DNA from: Flavipsychrobacter sp.
Lineage (GTDB): Bacteria > Bacteroidota > Bacteroidia > Chitinophagales > Chitinophagaceae
Assembly: GCA_031292525.1 (NCBI GenBank)
Contig: JARLGY010000023.1
Span: forward strand, 245,748 to 309,747
Direction of reading: 5' to 3'
DNA: 64,000 bases
Shown: positions 1 to 9,965 of the stretch, piece after piece
Layout of the letters: the number at the start of each line of letters is the position of its first letter
Position numbering within the stretch: the first letter of the stretch is position 1
Translations under genes and position numbers: made by a program
The notes under the pieces: model-generated
The model's input: the letters and a program-made list of their open reading frames with translations, nothing else
What the model was told of the DNA's origin: nothing
Database searches by the model: none

Positions 1-1259
1 GCCCATGCTGCAGGGCTTTTCATCATCCTAAGTATAGAATCTGCCTGGCTGTAACTGATACTATCACACTTACCCTGTAGTGAATCTGAGAATATAAGCA
101 CATGATGATACCCGATAAAGAACCGTGGGCTTGTAGAATCTATAGCTACGGTTGTGTCTGTTGCTGGCTCTGTCTCTTGTCGCTTTATCTGTTTTTTAGT
201 TTTTCCTGTATGGCGCAACGATTTTTCGGTCCTTTTCTCAGTCGTTATAGTAGAATCCTTTTTAAAGCTTTTTTTCGGCACAGGTGCTGAATAAAAAGTA
301 TCAGCACGCATAAATAGACTGTCCGCACCATTCATCTGTTTAAGAACAGGTTTATCTACGGCCAGCAGTTTATGGTTTTTCCCATTATAATCAGCATGAC
401 CGCAGTACAACGTGCTGTGCTGGGCTGTATCTATAGATATAACATGACCTGTAGCATCACCATTGCCTGTGTGCTTATCATAGTTTATTGTGTCTGCTTC
501 CAGGTATTGGTCAGCATCTGTTATTGATGAGCGGCTTATAAAGTGTGCAATTTCATTCTTACTGTCATAGGTTCCGCTACTGGTAACCAGTTTCGATTTA
601 TCACCCAAAACTACTGAAGGAGAAAAAAACCGGATCACTTTAGTTTCAGTATTATAACCCAGGTCGTCAGATTTTATGTTGTATTGAGGATCTGTTATTA
701 TCACATTACCCTTAAAGCGGGAATCCTTATTCTTCACATCATATACACCTGAATTGCTGGATACTGTGGTAGCATCGTTTTGTAACGTTCCGCCTTGGTC
801 ATAAGTACCTGTTTTGGTAGTCAGGTCATAAGTAAGCTCGGTACACCACAGTTTGCTTTTACCGTCTGTAAGGCTTACGTTACCCTTCATAAAGGCCAGC
901 TTTATGTTACCGGTATAGCGCAGATAATCGCTCATGGCTTCTGTGCCACCTGGCTGTACTATTTTTACATTGCTGAAAGCCTCAAGGTTATTGGTTTTCT
1001 GGTTTAGGTATGCGCTATCGCAATACATGATGCTTTCAGCTTGTTGTAGCTGCACATCGCCAATGAATTTATTAATAACGCCAGAATCTGTCTGTAAAGA
1101 CTCAAACCTAATGGTCTTTAGGATACTAATGTTGACTTTTTTAGCGGTATCCGTTTTCTGCGCATACAAGCTGCCATTAATAGCTGTCAATATCACTACA
1201 AGAAAAAATACAAAGTTGCTCCGGGTATAACTATTTAGCTGACTGATGAATACCTGCAT
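1..1259 (-). CDS. OstA/LptA-like outer-membrane biogenesis protein (C-terminus beyond left edge)
   Basis: An open frame runs from an ATG at 1259 to the left edge without a stop, so at least 419 residues are present and the C-terminus is missing. It starts with a signal peptide (hydrophobic FVFFLVVILTAING, then a likely cut after LYAQ). The rest is repeated short beta units in which D-x-L/Y-T-Y/N-x-x-T-x-x motifs recur, for example LTYDLTTKTGTYDQGG, LGYNTETKVIRFFSP and INYDKHTGNGDATGHV. These are typical of the OstA-like/LptA jellyroll. LptA-family proteins carry LPS across the periplasm; large Bacteroidota versions are thought to work in LPS or outer-membrane assembly. It begins 21 bp after the MCE gene stop and is probably cotranscribed with it, which fits an envelope-lipid role. 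Exact function is inferred. Confidence 0.8.
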   Translation of the reverse strand, partial: MQVFISQLNSYTRSNFVFFLVVILTAINGSLYAQKTDTAKKVNISILKTIRFESLQTDSGVINKFIGDVQLQQAESIMYCDSAYLNQKTNNLEAFSNVKIVQPGGTEAMSDYLRYTGNIKLAFMKGNVSLTDGKSKLWCTELTYDLTTKTGTYDQGGTLQNDATTVSSNSGVYDVKNKDSRFKGNVIITDPQYNIKSDDLGYNTETKVIRFFSPSVVLGDKSKLVTSSGTYDSKNEIAHFISRSSITDADQYLEADTINYDKHTGNGDATGHVISIDTAQHSTLYCGHADYNGKNHKLLAVDKPVLKQMNGADSLFMRADTFYSAPVPKKSFKKDSTITTEKRTEKSLRHTGKTKKQIKRQETEPATDTTVAIDSTSPRFFIGYHHVLIFSDSLQGKCDSISYSQADSILRMMKSPAAW

Positions 1260-1280
1260 ATTTACAAAACTTCGGAACCA

Positions 1281-2225
1281 TTATTTTTTCTTCTTTCCAA
1301 ATACGCTTATGTTAACATACCTGCTCGGATGATCTTTCAGATCTGCCATCAGGAGATTAAGAGATGCCAGTGAATTAGTAAGATTGGTATACAGCGCTTT
1401 GTCATTTACTATTGCGCCAAGCGATCCTTGGTTATTATTTATTTTGTTCAATATCCCTTGCACTTCATTTGTTGTCTTTTGCAGGTTCTCAAACGTTTCT
1501 TTTATAGGTGCTTTTGCTAGCTTATCTGTGGCAGCAGCGGTATTGGCTAGTATCTGCTGCACCTTATCATTATTGTTGGCCAGGTTATTTGTTATGCTAT
1601 TTGCATTGTGTATAATACCATTGATCTCTCCGGTTTCCTGCCTGAGTGAGGCAGAAATTGCGGCAAAATTTGCTGTAGTAGTATTTAACGATGCTATGCT
1701 ACCTGTAATAGCCTGTTGATTCTGAACACTAACTATATTGTTCACGCCCACCAGCAAAGTATCCAGCGTGCTTATCACCCCCCTCACATCAACTAGCAGC
1801 GGGGTCATTTGAGCAGAAAGATTATCAACAAGGCCTCCTTCTATGGCTGTAGGAAGTTCTTGGTTTTTCGCTACAAGCCCCGGTCCTGATCCAAGATCCA
1901 GTTTTATGATCTTTGTGCCCAGCAGATCTGCAGAGGCCAACTTTGCTATTGTACCCTGTGGTATCTCTACATCTTTAGATATGGCAATAGATACTTTTAC
2001 TCCTTTATTATCTATAAGCTGTGTATGTGATACACGCCCTACATTTAGTCCACGTATCTGCACATTTGAGGATCCTTGCAGCCCTTGCACATTTGCAAAA
2101 AAACAGTAGTAAGTTTTCTCGCTTGAAAGCAGGCTCGACCCTTTCAGAAAATAAAAACCGGCAAAAAACACGAGTAGTGAAATAGTAACCAGTAACCCAA
2201 TCCTTGCTTCCCTAGATAAACTCAT
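1281..2225 (-). CDS. MCE/MlaD family lipid-transport protein
   Basis: 314 residues. An N-terminal membrane anchor (about residues 9-28, IGLLVTISLLVFFAGFYFL) is followed by one MCE domain (about 38-115) with the typical GLxxGSxVxxxGxxVGxV pattern (GLQGSSNVQIRGLNVGRV). A long helical/coiled region (130-300) rich in N, T and A follows. MlaD proteins form hexameric rings in the inner membrane and feed phospholipids between membranes with an ABC transporter; no MlaE or MlaF gene is in this window. The start at 2225 places the anchor directly at the N-terminus. It lies immediately upstream of the OstA-like gene, a pairing common in Bacteroidota. The family call is firm; the transported lipid and direction are not known from sequence. 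Confidence 0.88.
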   Translation of the reverse strand: MSLSREARIGLLVTISLLVFFAGFYFLKGSSLLSSEKTYYCFFANVQGLQGSSNVQIRGLNVGRVSHTQLIDNKGVKVSIAISKDVEIPQGTIAKLASADLLGTKIIKLDLGSGPGLVAKNQELPTAIEGGLVDNLSAQMTPLLVDVRGVISTLDTLLVGVNNIVSVQNQQAITGSIASLNTTTANFAAISASLRQETGEINGIIHNANSITNNLANNNDKVQQILANTAAATDKLAKAPIKETFENLQKTTNEVQGILNKINNNQGSLGAIVNDKALYTNLTNSLASLNLLMADLKDHPSRYVNISVFGKKKK

Positions 2226-2350
2226 AGACTTTGTTCAAACCTTTTACCCTGCAAAAGTAGTAAAAAGCGTACCACATTATAATTATTAAATACAATAGCC
2301 CCATATAAGCCATTTGCAGCCTTGAAACAACACATCCTTGACTTCAGCCC

Positions 2351-5300
2351 TTAAAAATCAGTACCTAAAGAAAAATAATACGTTACGGCACCACCGTCTT
2401 TGTTCCATGCTACATCAGCACGCAAAAAATAGCCTAACAGTGTAGTTCGCAATCCACCACCATACCCAATTGCCAGCCCACCACTGCCGGGCACTGTTGC
2501 CTGTATGCTTATAGGCACAATTGGCGTTGTGCCACTTGCACCATTCTGATTAGTAAAATAATAATTGGCTGATGAATTTTGCGCATCTGGCAAAAATCCG
2601 TTCCATGCGCTGCCCGCATCTACAAATACTACAGCTTGCAAATTCTTTAATATAGCAGATTGTATAGGACGTTTTAGGAATGTAGCTAACACAGGCAATC
2701 TTAATTCAGAATTCAGTACCGCAAAGTTGTTGCCGTTCCTTGCATTTTCACCATACCCACGTAAGTTAGTAGCCAGCGATTGAAAATAATAATTACCGTT
2801 GGATGCCGGAGCCAATTTATCGTAAGTATAATTGATCCAGTTATCCACACCACCCAATGAATACTCAACCTCAGCAGTACCGTCAGAGTGAGCATAGGCC
2901 ACACGATTCGCCCAGATAAAATTCTTATATATCTTCTTATAGTACCTGAAGTCAAGCCCATAATTGTAGCAGCTTAGCTTGTTGCTGTTTATGCCATATA
3001 GGTATTCTGCATAGAATTTATACCTGAACCCGTTCCTGATATTGAGTGTAGGATTAGTAGTATTGTCAAAAACGTACTCTATCCGGCTCATAGACCAGTA
3101 TTTATTTCGGTTGGGTATCTCTGCCGTAAGACTTATGGGGTCTACGGGCGAGAGGCTGATCTGGTCGTACCGCAAAGCAGTTCTGAAACGTATGCTCCGT
3201 ATGTGGTCAAGAGGATCTGTTACATTAAATTGAAGCAGATTGGTAACCGTCTTACCAGGCTGTTGCTCTACTGTCGACTGCTTGTTAACCGTATCCGTAT
3301 AGGTTACATTATAGGTATATGTGTTTTGCGTTCTCAAGTACAGCAAGCCCCAGTCCAGTCGACGCCTGAAGTTTTCAAACTGTAGGAAGTATGCCGTACC
3401 CGATAGGTTAATAGGCAATTGAAAACCGCCTGTAAACCTATAATTTTCCATTACATCGTTCAGGCTAACCGTAACAAGCCCGCTTAATGATGGATTGGTA
3501 TATTGTCCTCCATTATCTTGTATGATCTGGTATTGGTTAAACAGAATACTATTATCCAGGCGTACAGTAAAAAAATCTGGCGCAAAACTTAGCCTATACG
3601 TCGCAGGTTTCATTTTCAGGTAAGTGCTGTCGTTTATAAGCGTCAACTTACTGCTGTCTTCAGGTTCTGGCTCTTCCGTCACCTGTATAGGATGTGGCCT
3701 GCCACTGGATGGTCTTGCTGTTGCTGTATCTGTAAATTCAGTTTGATAAGTAGTTCCGCCAGTTATTACCGGTGGCTTATAATTATCTTCATTTTCTTCA
3801 CGGTGTCGTTTGCCGCGTTTTATATCGTTATAAGATAGCGTACGATGTGGTGTTTGCGGTTCCGGCTTTTCTATTGAAAGTGCAGTTGGCACTAACTTCT
3901 TTGGTGTCACGTTTACACCGGGTATTTCCAGCTCGTGAGTATAAACCTTATATTTTTCACCTATCTGCACTATATCAGATACCGTATTGCTGGCAGCGCT
4001 GTATTGGTGGCTTATAATATTTTGACGGTAGTTGGTAATAGGCACAGCATATGCAGAGTCATGATTCAGTCGATTACGGCCAAACATCACTACATATTTA
4101 TTCTGTACACCATTAGAATCATACAGGAATGCAAAGTTTTCGGGGCCATATTGTATAGGTTGTGTAATGATCCCGTCTTTAATATTGGTGCATTTCAGTA
4201 ATTCTCTTCTTTTTGTTTTTGTATCATAAAAGAACATGTTCATAGGGCCGGCAGGCAGCTCATTTACTTCTGGCGTCACATCCATATTCGGTTTGGGCCT
4301 ATTCGACAGAAACAGTATGCCATGACGCGTACCGCCACTTACATATACAGGTTGTGTATCGTCCCACAGATCATTGGTAATATTGGTCATCTTTGAGCCC
4401 TTTATCCTAAATTCATAAAGGTCGGTCTGTGCCTTCCTTATTGCCGAAAAGATAAGATCGTCATCTTCTTCTAGAAATGTCATACCCAATACCCTATCAA
4501 AGCGATTAGACGGTATCAGGTAATTCTCTATCCTTGCTTTTAACGAATTATAGATACGGAGGCGTGTCTGGTTGTTTTGCTTGTATAGAATAGCCAGTTT
4601 CAGCCCGTTGTTAGACCAGCATAGCAGCGGGTAATCTGGATCTGCTACCTCATTAAAATCAAGTCGGCCGCCCTGCATTATAGTAATAGCGTTCTGAGGG
4701 CCAGTAGTGTTTTTAATGTAAACACCATATTCCCCATTCCGCCACTGCACGTATGCAACATCTGCGCCTTTAGGTGAGACCTTAAAATTCCTGATGGTTG
4801 TAATATTATCATGAGCAACCTTTATTTCCACTACACCTTTAGTGCTATCCGGGCTTTCTTGTACAAGGGCGTCATGGGCATATGTAGCCCTGTAAAATGC
4901 CATGCATGAATCGTAGGCTTTACGCACCTTCATGTGTAGTGTTTGAGGCTCCTTCATGCCTTTATTCAAGCTGCTTTTTTCCTGCATAGTATATAGCAGA
5001 TTCTTTACTGCATGCTCCCCATATTGTTCCGATACAAATTTCCAGAATGCTTTGCCGGCTACTTCAGGATATTGTTCGCTTAATTCAAAAAAGCCTTTAT
5101 CCGGATTGGCCTCCATCAGGCTCTTCCACTTACTGTTCGTCTTGGTATCCCAGCCATCAACTACATACGATATGTATCCTTCGGTCACCCACTGTGGCAA
5201 ATTCAGTAATAAAGAGTTTTTCACTATCTGTCTGAAGCTGTCTCCAAATATCATCCGCTCCATTACTACTTTTGCCATACCAGCCCTTATCTGGTGTCTC

Positions 5301-5734
5301 AGGTCTGTATGTACACCTGTAAAATAAACTACCAGTTTATCGCCTACAAGGTCAACTGTATTCCCCGGGGAGTTTTCTTCTATTTGTGAATCATCTTTCA
5401 GGCCTATATTTGTCTGCTTATAGTCTTCATAAGAGTTATAAAGAATAATATTAAAACGTTTTGGAAATTGCCCCCCTATCTTTTTTTCTATTGCGGCTAT
5501 GTCACGCTCTGCTTCTTCCGCCACATACCGGGCCAACTGCCTGCCGGCCTGGTCATAATGATAAACACGAAAATGTTTCGTGTCGAAATACTTCATTAAA
5601 AATTTGCGGTGCTGTATTCGGTTCTGTCCAAAAGTTTCAAGATAAGCAGCTTGTGCCTTTACAAAAATCGGCAAACAGGTAAAACATAAAATAGCTATAC
5701 CTGCAGGTATAATGAATCGCTTTTTGCCGACCAT
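2351..5734 (-). CDS. Large secreted protein: peptidase-MA-like domain, TolB-type propeller and outer-membrane beta-barrel
   Basis: The ATG at 5734 gives 1127 residues and puts a signal peptide (residues 1-28, ending FVKAQ) at the N-terminus; an in-frame upstream ATG at 5860 would bury it and was not used. Domains: about 60-290 resembles a gluzincin peptidase-MA fold (VTEGYISYVV segment), but the HExxH helix reads VVMERM, so the metal site looks lost. About 300-640 has WD/TolB-like propeller blades (DVAYVQWRNGEYGVYI, LLCWSNNGLKLAILY). About 640-730 is a low-complexity linker rich in P, E and R. About 750-1127 is a BamA/TamA-type barrel ending in aromatic strands and a terminal Phe (YYFSLGTDF). 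It is probably an outer-membrane protein with a periplasmic propeller. The substrate is unknown. Divergent from the hydrolase at 5846. Confidence 0.78.
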   Translation of the reverse strand: MVGKKRFIIPAGIAILCFTCLPIFVKAQAAYLETFGQNRIQHRKFLMKYFDTKHFRVYHYDQAGRQLARYVAEEAERDIAAIEKKIGGQFPKRFNIILYNSYEDYKQTNIGLKDDSQIEENSPGNTVDLVGDKLVVYFTGVHTDLRHQIRAGMAKVVMERMIFGDSFRQIVKNSLLLNLPQWVTEGYISYVVDGWDTKTNSKWKSLMEANPDKGFFELSEQYPEVAGKAFWKFVSEQYGEHAVKNLLYTMQEKSSLNKGMKEPQTLHMKVRKAYDSCMAFYRATYAHDALVQESPDSTKGVVEIKVAHDNITTIRNFKVSPKGADVAYVQWRNGEYGVYIKNTTGPQNAITIMQGGRLDFNEVADPDYPLLCWSNNGLKLAILYKQNNQTRLRIYNSLKARIENYLIPSNRFDRVLGMTFLEEDDDLIFSAIRKAQTDLYEFRIKGSKMTNITNDLWDDTQPVYVSGGTRHGILFLSNRPKPNMDVTPEVNELPAGPMNMFFYDTKTKRRELLKCTNIKDGIITQPIQYGPENFAFLYDSNGVQNKYVVMFGRNRLNHDSAYAVPITNYRQNIISHQYSAASNTVSDIVQIGEKYKVYTHELEIPGVNVTPKKLVPTALSIEKPEPQTPHRTLSYNDIKRGKRHREENEDNYKPPVITGGTTYQTEFTDTATARPSSGRPHPIQVTEEPEPEDSSKLTLINDSTYLKMKPATYRLSFAPDFFTVRLDNSILFNQYQIIQDNGGQYTNPSLSGLVTVSLNDVMENYRFTGGFQLPINLSGTAYFLQFENFRRRLDWGLLYLRTQNTYTYNVTYTDTVNKQSTVEQQPGKTVTNLLQFNVTDPLDHIRSIRFRTALRYDQISLSPVDPISLTAEIPNRNKYWSMSRIEYVFDNTTNPTLNIRNGFRYKFYAEYLYGINSNKLSCYNYGLDFRYYKKIYKNFIWANRVAYAHSDGTAEVEYSLGGVDNWINYTYDKLAPASNGNYYFQSLATNLRGYGENARNGNNFAVLNSELRLPVLATFLKRPIQSAILKNLQAVVFVDAGSAWNGFLPDAQNSSANYYFTNQNGASGTTPIVPISIQATVPGSGGLAIGYGGGLRTTLLGYFLRADVAWNKDGGAVTYYFSLGTDF

Positions 5735-5845
5735 ATATATAAGGCTCTTGTGTTTAATTTCTACTGCGCGTAAACCTAATTTTAATAAATATACGCTTAT
5801 GTTTGTATTGCAATTTACCAATTTACAAAATCCCGGCAAAGACGC

Positions 5846-6487
5846 ATGATAAATATACATCGCTTTACATTCAATCCATTTCAGGAGAATACGTATTTAC
5901 TCATAAACGAAAGAAAGCAGTGCTTTATTATAGACCCTGGTATGTACGGCCCTGAAGAAACTGCGAGCTTCATCAACTACATCGAAAAAGAACAACTACA
6001 GCCTTTAGCTATCATAAATACGCACGCCCATATAGATCATATTTTCGGCCTCAATGCCGTTATTGAGCGGTTCAACATCCCGTTTGGCCTCCATGAAAAA
6101 GATCTGCCAGTACTTGAAAATGCAGCCACTGCTGCTATGATGTTCGGGTTCGAAATGCCGCCCCCCCCTCCACAACCCGATTTCTTGATCTCTGAAAATG
6201 AACCTATAAAAATGGGGGATGATGAAATAGAAGTTAGGTTCACTCCGGGACACTCACCTGGCAGTGTTATTTTCTACTATGCAGCAGGTGGCTTTGCTAT
6301 AGGTGGCGATGTGCTCTTTGCAGGCAGTGTTGGCCGTACAGATCTCCCAGGAGGTAGTTTCCCTGTCTTGCACGAAAGTATTACCAATCAACTATTCACA
6401 TTGCCAGGTAATACTGTTATTTATCCAGGCCACGGCCCAAGCACAACAATAAAAGAAGAGAAGGAGTCAAACCCTTTTTTACAATAA
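5846..6487 (+). CDS. MBL-fold metallo-hydrolase (glyoxalase II-like)
   Basis: 213 residues with the complete metallo-beta-lactamase signature: THAHIDH at 59-65 (H60, H62, D64, H65), the third-motif histidine H136 in GHSPGS, D155 in GGDVLF and H196 in YPGHGPST. The size and these motifs match small glyoxalase II/YcbL-like hydrolases, which bind two metal ions and cleave thioesters such as S-lactoylglutathione. A poly-proline stretch (PPPPPQ, 105-110) sits between strands. There is no signal peptide, so it should be cytoplasmic. It is divergent from the barrel gene and its last 9 bp overlap the 3' end of the convergent ComB-like gene. The precise substrate cannot be read from sequence. Confidence 0.9.
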   Translation: MINIHRFTFNPFQENTYLLINERKQCFIIDPGMYGPEETASFINYIEKEQLQPLAIINTHAHIDHIFGLNAVIERFNIPFGLHEKDLPVLENAATAAMMFGFEMPPPPPQPDFLISENEPIKMGDDEIEVRFTPGHSPGSVIFYYAAGGFAIGGDVLFAGSVGRTDLPGGSFPVLHESITNQLFTLPGNTVIYPGHGPSTTIKEEKESNPFLQ

Positions 6488-7243
6488 CGGCATTACAGCT
6501 TCTGTCATTATGCGGGTGTTACTTACTAATGCCCCATCCTTTAATACTGGCACAACGGGATGCAGGTCTGTGCTCGCACAATATTCCATATCGGCTTCTA
6601 AGCCATAAGCAGAGAGCCGCTTGTAGTGTGCGCTATCTCTAAGGAAGTTAATGTAATTCTTACCTCCAGACGACCTGTGCAGGTGTATTGCCGCCCTTAC
6701 ACTGTCATCATTATGATAAAAGTCACCTTGTAATCTGTCCGCAACTGCACCCGCAAACAAGGTATCCTCCATATTAAATTTGTCCTTCCACGAAGCACAA
6801 CCTAATACCACACTTTTATTCTGTTGTAAAAGATAATCACAAACAGCAGAAATATTCAAAAAAGCTCCTGTTATAATTGTGTCAGCTCCCTTTATCATAT
6901 GCAGCAAACGTGTCCCATTGGTAGTTGTAAGTACCAATGTCTTACCAGCAACAAAAGAAGAGGGATATTCTGATGGTGAATTACCATGCTGTAATCCCGG
7001 AGCAATTTTACCGTCACGCTCACCCGCAGTAATACTGTTCTTTATAGCGGCACCGGTATTTATACATTCTGCTACTGTAGCTACAGGTATCACACATTCA
7101 GCACCATTATCTATGGCAGCTGCAATGGTAGATGTAGCTCTGAAAACATCTATGATCACTACGATCTTCCCCACAGTATCATGCAGGTGCAGCAATGCCG
7201 GCGAAAGGCATATTTCAAGTCCTGGCTTGTTTGTCTCACTCAT
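6479..7243 (-). CDS. comB: 2-phosphosulfolactate phosphatase family protein (ComB-like)
   Basis: 254 residues matching the ComB family throughout: IDVFRATSTIAAAIDNGA near the N-terminus, AGERDGKIAPG and GNSPSEY in the middle, TTTNGTRLL around residue 107, and a late GCASW segment. In methanogens ComB dephosphorylates 2-phosphosulfolactate in coenzyme M synthesis; bacterial homologues are common but their natural substrate is often unclear, because most lack the rest of that pathway. None of the pathway neighbours is present here. It overlaps the metallo-hydrolase gene tail to tail by 9 bp. Family membership is secure; the physiological reaction is inferred. Confidence 0.85.
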   Translation of the reverse strand: MSETNKPGLEICLSPALLHLHDTVGKIVVIIDVFRATSTIAAAIDNGAECVIPVATVAECINTGAAIKNSITAGERDGKIAPGLQHGNSPSEYPSSFVAGKTLVLTTTNGTRLLHMIKGADTIITGAFLNISAVCDYLLQQNKSVVLGCASWKDKFNMEDTLFAGAVADRLQGDFYHNDDSVRAAIHLHRSSGGKNYINFLRDSAHYKRLSAYGLEADMEYCASTDLHPVVPVLKDGALVSNTRIMTEAVMPLL

Positions 7244-7343
7244 ACAATTCGTTTAAAAGCGGTGCAAGATACACGAAGATTACCTGAAACAAGTATTGCA
7301 GCCTGATATCCATGTATACAACAACTGGTACTGAATAAATGTA

Positions 7344-7376
7344 AAATGGCTGACCTCTTTTCAAGGTCAGCCATTT
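7344..7376 (-). terminator. Terminator after gldN
   Basis: A perfect 13-bp inverted repeat, AAATGGCTGACCT (7344-7356) and AGGTCAGCCATTT (7364-7376), with a 7-nt loop lies 20 bp beyond the gldN stop. On the minus strand the stem ends in a short T run. It would end the gldKLMN transcript. Confidence 0.8.
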
Positions 7377-7396
7377 CTAATATAATATTGTGGATA

Positions 7397-8314
7397 CTAG
7401 TAAACCCACATATCATGTTCTTTATTGAAGATCTTTTCAGCTGCGCGCTGGCCATCATACAAAGCTTCCATGTTTGTAGAACCTGCTTCTTTAAAGGAAG
7501 CATCGAACGGATTGCTCATCTTTATTATCCTGCTTGCAAAGTAGTTACCTTCAAAGAAATCATCCCATGTCATCCGGGCAACATCGTTATCAGGATTAAA
7601 TACTTCATATTGCGCAATAACAGGGCGTACTTCAGGATAGTATAACCAGAACATAGCCTGTGATGCACGGTAAGTACCATCGTCATTATAGATATCTTTA
7701 AATGGAGCTATACCTATGATACGGGTAACCATACGACCAAGGTTACGATCAAATACCACATCTTCCTTAACGCGATATTTAGTGATACCTTCTGGATTGA
7801 AATCCCTGCGGGTAACCTTCATTATTTTATTACCAGTTGTAGGATCGTCAACATAGATCGTATCAGACTTACCGGTAAGCATTTCAGTTATCTGATCTTT
7901 AGTAAGAGCAGTAGTAAAACGGTCGTCAAAGTTTGAGTATGCTTTGATTTTACCTCTCTTTATTGCATCGATCAGTATTTCTATGAAATAACCACCACCA
8001 GTATTTTCATCACCTGGAAAACGGAAGGCAACATTCTGTTTTTCACGTGTATCTATTTCACGCCACACCCTCTTCTTCCACATGATATCCGCTTCGCGAA
8101 TAGGCTGCCAAGCCAAAGCCGAGCTAACATGGGGGGTACGATCATAGACACCGTCTTTAACTAAAGAAGTCTGCCAGGAGGTATTAACGTAGCCACTGTT
8201 TGAATTCTGGGGCTGGTTAGGATCCATAACCGGACTCTGGGCAAAGGCTGCTGCGCCACTCAACAAAAGTAAAGCGGATGAAGCTGCAAGTCTGTATGAT
8301 TGTAAGATTGTCAT
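7397..8314 (-). CDS. gldN: Type IX secretion / gliding motility protein GldN (PorN)
   Basis: 305 residues with a signal peptide (about 1-25, ending AAFAQ). The mature part carries family features such as READIMWKKRVWREID, which recur in GldN/PorN, and a tyrosine/aspartate-rich core. In the type IX machinery GldN/PorN is periplasmic and forms a large ring with the lipoprotein GldK/PorK under the outer membrane. It is the last gene of gldKLMN, 32 bp after gldM and just before a strong terminator. Length (about 300 residues) agrees with the family. Assignment rests on gene order plus motifs and is firm. Confidence 0.95.
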   Translation of the reverse strand: MTILQSYRLAASSALLLLSGAAAFAQSPVMDPNQPQNSNSGYVNTSWQTSLVKDGVYDRTPHVSSALAWQPIREADIMWKKRVWREIDTREKQNVAFRFPGDENTGGGYFIEILIDAIKRGKIKAYSNFDDRFTTALTKDQITEMLTGKSDTIYVDDPTTGNKIMKVTRRDFNPEGITKYRVKEDVVFDRNLGRMVTRIIGIAPFKDIYNDDGTYRASQAMFWLYYPEVRPVIAQYEVFNPDNDVARMTWDDFFEGNYFASRIIKMSNPFDASFKEAGSTNMEALYDGQRAAEKIFNKEHDMWVY

Positions 8315-8346
8315 AATCCTTCTGCTGTTTATTACTGTTTAATTTA

Positions 8347-9882
8347 TTAATTTAAAAGTAGTGTGATCGGTGTCAGTACACGTGTACGTCCATCAGGACC
8401 CTTTGCTTTAATTTCTTCTATGAAGATACGGTCACCTGGTTTGCACCTGTCCTTAACTTTAGATACATCTGTGCTGCTGGCAAACAAATTACCGGTAACA
8501 GTATAAGGACCGATATACTCACCACGTTTAGGCAACATTGCAAACTGGAATGAGGTTACCAGGAAGCGTGCATCAAAATCGAAGTTTTTAAGGTTAGCAA
8601 CAACACCGAGCTGCGCTCTGAAGGTTGCAGCAGACATGCCACCACCTGATTTACCACCTACTTCACCCACTGGATCCGGTATCATTTTCACGCGGATCTT
8701 CATGTTACCTACTTCCTTAGGGCCAGTTGGGGTTTTAGCATTAATACCAGCAGTAACTTCACCAGCTGTAGATACGGTTACAACATAATGACCTTTTTCT
8801 CCGGTGATCTGCGCACCTGGTATGCTAACTGATATATCTTCTACAGAATAACCGGCAGCGCTTACAGTAATTGGATTTGGCACACCAATGTAGAATACAT
8901 TCATCTTATCCAACTGTATTGATGCACCTGTTGAACCCACAACATAAGTAAACTCATAAGGCTCTTGAATAGTGTGGTCACCAACGTTAAGTGATACTTG
9001 TCCTTTTACAGTTTGCAGACCAACACCGCTTGCAACACCTTCCCAGTCAGCAACACCATCTTTTGTAGTTGTTATATGTCCTGAACTAGTAGAAACATTT
9101 GGTTGCAAAGTCTTATTATAAGCAGCTAACAATATCTCAGCTTCTACTTTCTGGCCAGTAAGTACATAACTGGTTTTAGGTACAGCAATCGCCTTGATGG
9201 CATCAAAACGAACTTCTGTAGAGTGTGCTTCTTGAAATATTTTACTGATAATTAAAGCTTCACTATTACGAACGTCGTTCTGGAACTTAGCAAACATAGT
9301 AACTGCCGCAATGGTAGGTACATTATGGAAGAAACCTGCTTTCCAGTCTTGCTTAGGATTCTCTTCTGTCTTCTTAGGTAAATCGATCTTTAAAGATATC
9401 TGCCTTGAAAGTTCTGCAGTGTCTTTAGGATCAAGTTGACTTAACATAAATTTGCGAACTTCTGTTATCCTATCCCTAAGCGTATCACCACCTTTTTTCT
9501 CAACCAACATGTCGGTTGCAATATTGATGTTATCATCTCTTTTAGGATTCCCTTCTTCATCTGCGCCATCTGCAGCTACAATGATACGGTTTTTCCATTC
9601 TTGCAGATAATTATACATAGAATCTGCAGATTTTCTCACTGCAAACGCCTTATCTCTGTACGGTATTACTTTTTCGTGCCCTGCCTGTGCAGCATTAGTC
9701 TGAATCTGATCGTAGAGCTCTTTATTCTTCCCTTCAATAGATTCGTTAGATCCACTGATACTCTTGTTGATCACTTTAAAGGCATGTAAGATTTCATTTG
9801 ATACATTCAGTGCCAGCAATGCTGTCAGCACCAAGTACATCAAGTTAATCATCTTTTGCCGTGGCTCTTTAGGTAGAGACAT
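8347..9882 (-). CDS. gldM: Type IX secretion motor protein GldM (PorM)
   Basis: 511 residues. The N-terminus SLPKEPRQKMINLMYLVLTALLALNVSNEIL is a hallmark of GldM: a short cytoplasmic tail, then one transmembrane helix (about 12-32). The rest is a long periplasmic part with several immunoglobulin-like domains, including a C-terminal segment with FATS/TGNLF strands. GldL and GldM form the proton-driven inner-membrane motor that powers type IX secretion and gliding, and the GldM periplasmic shaft contacts the GldK/GldN ring. It is encoded 83 bp after gldL and 32 bp before gldN. Length matches the family. Confidence 0.96.
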   Translation of the reverse strand: MSLPKEPRQKMINLMYLVLTALLALNVSNEILHAFKVINKSISGSNESIEGKNKELYDQIQTNAAQAGHEKVIPYRDKAFAVRKSADSMYNYLQEWKNRIIVAADGADEEGNPKRDDNINIATDMLVEKKGGDTLRDRITEVRKFMLSQLDPKDTAELSRQISLKIDLPKKTEENPKQDWKAGFFHNVPTIAAVTMFAKFQNDVRNSEALIISKIFQEAHSTEVRFDAIKAIAVPKTSYVLTGQKVEAEILLAAYNKTLQPNVSTSSGHITTTKDGVADWEGVASGVGLQTVKGQVSLNVGDHTIQEPYEFTYVVGSTGASIQLDKMNVFYIGVPNPITVSAAGYSVEDISVSIPGAQITGEKGHYVVTVSTAGEVTAGINAKTPTGPKEVGNMKIRVKMIPDPVGEVGGKSGGGMSAATFRAQLGVVANLKNFDFDARFLVTSFQFAMLPKRGEYIGPYTVTGNLFASSTDVSKVKDRCKPGDRIFIEEIKAKGPDGRTRVLTPITLLLN

Positions 9883-9965
9883 CCTGAATTATATTTACTA
9901 AGGTTATTATTGAATAAGATTACAACTGCACTCGTCAAACAATCAAAATATAATTAAAATTGCTA

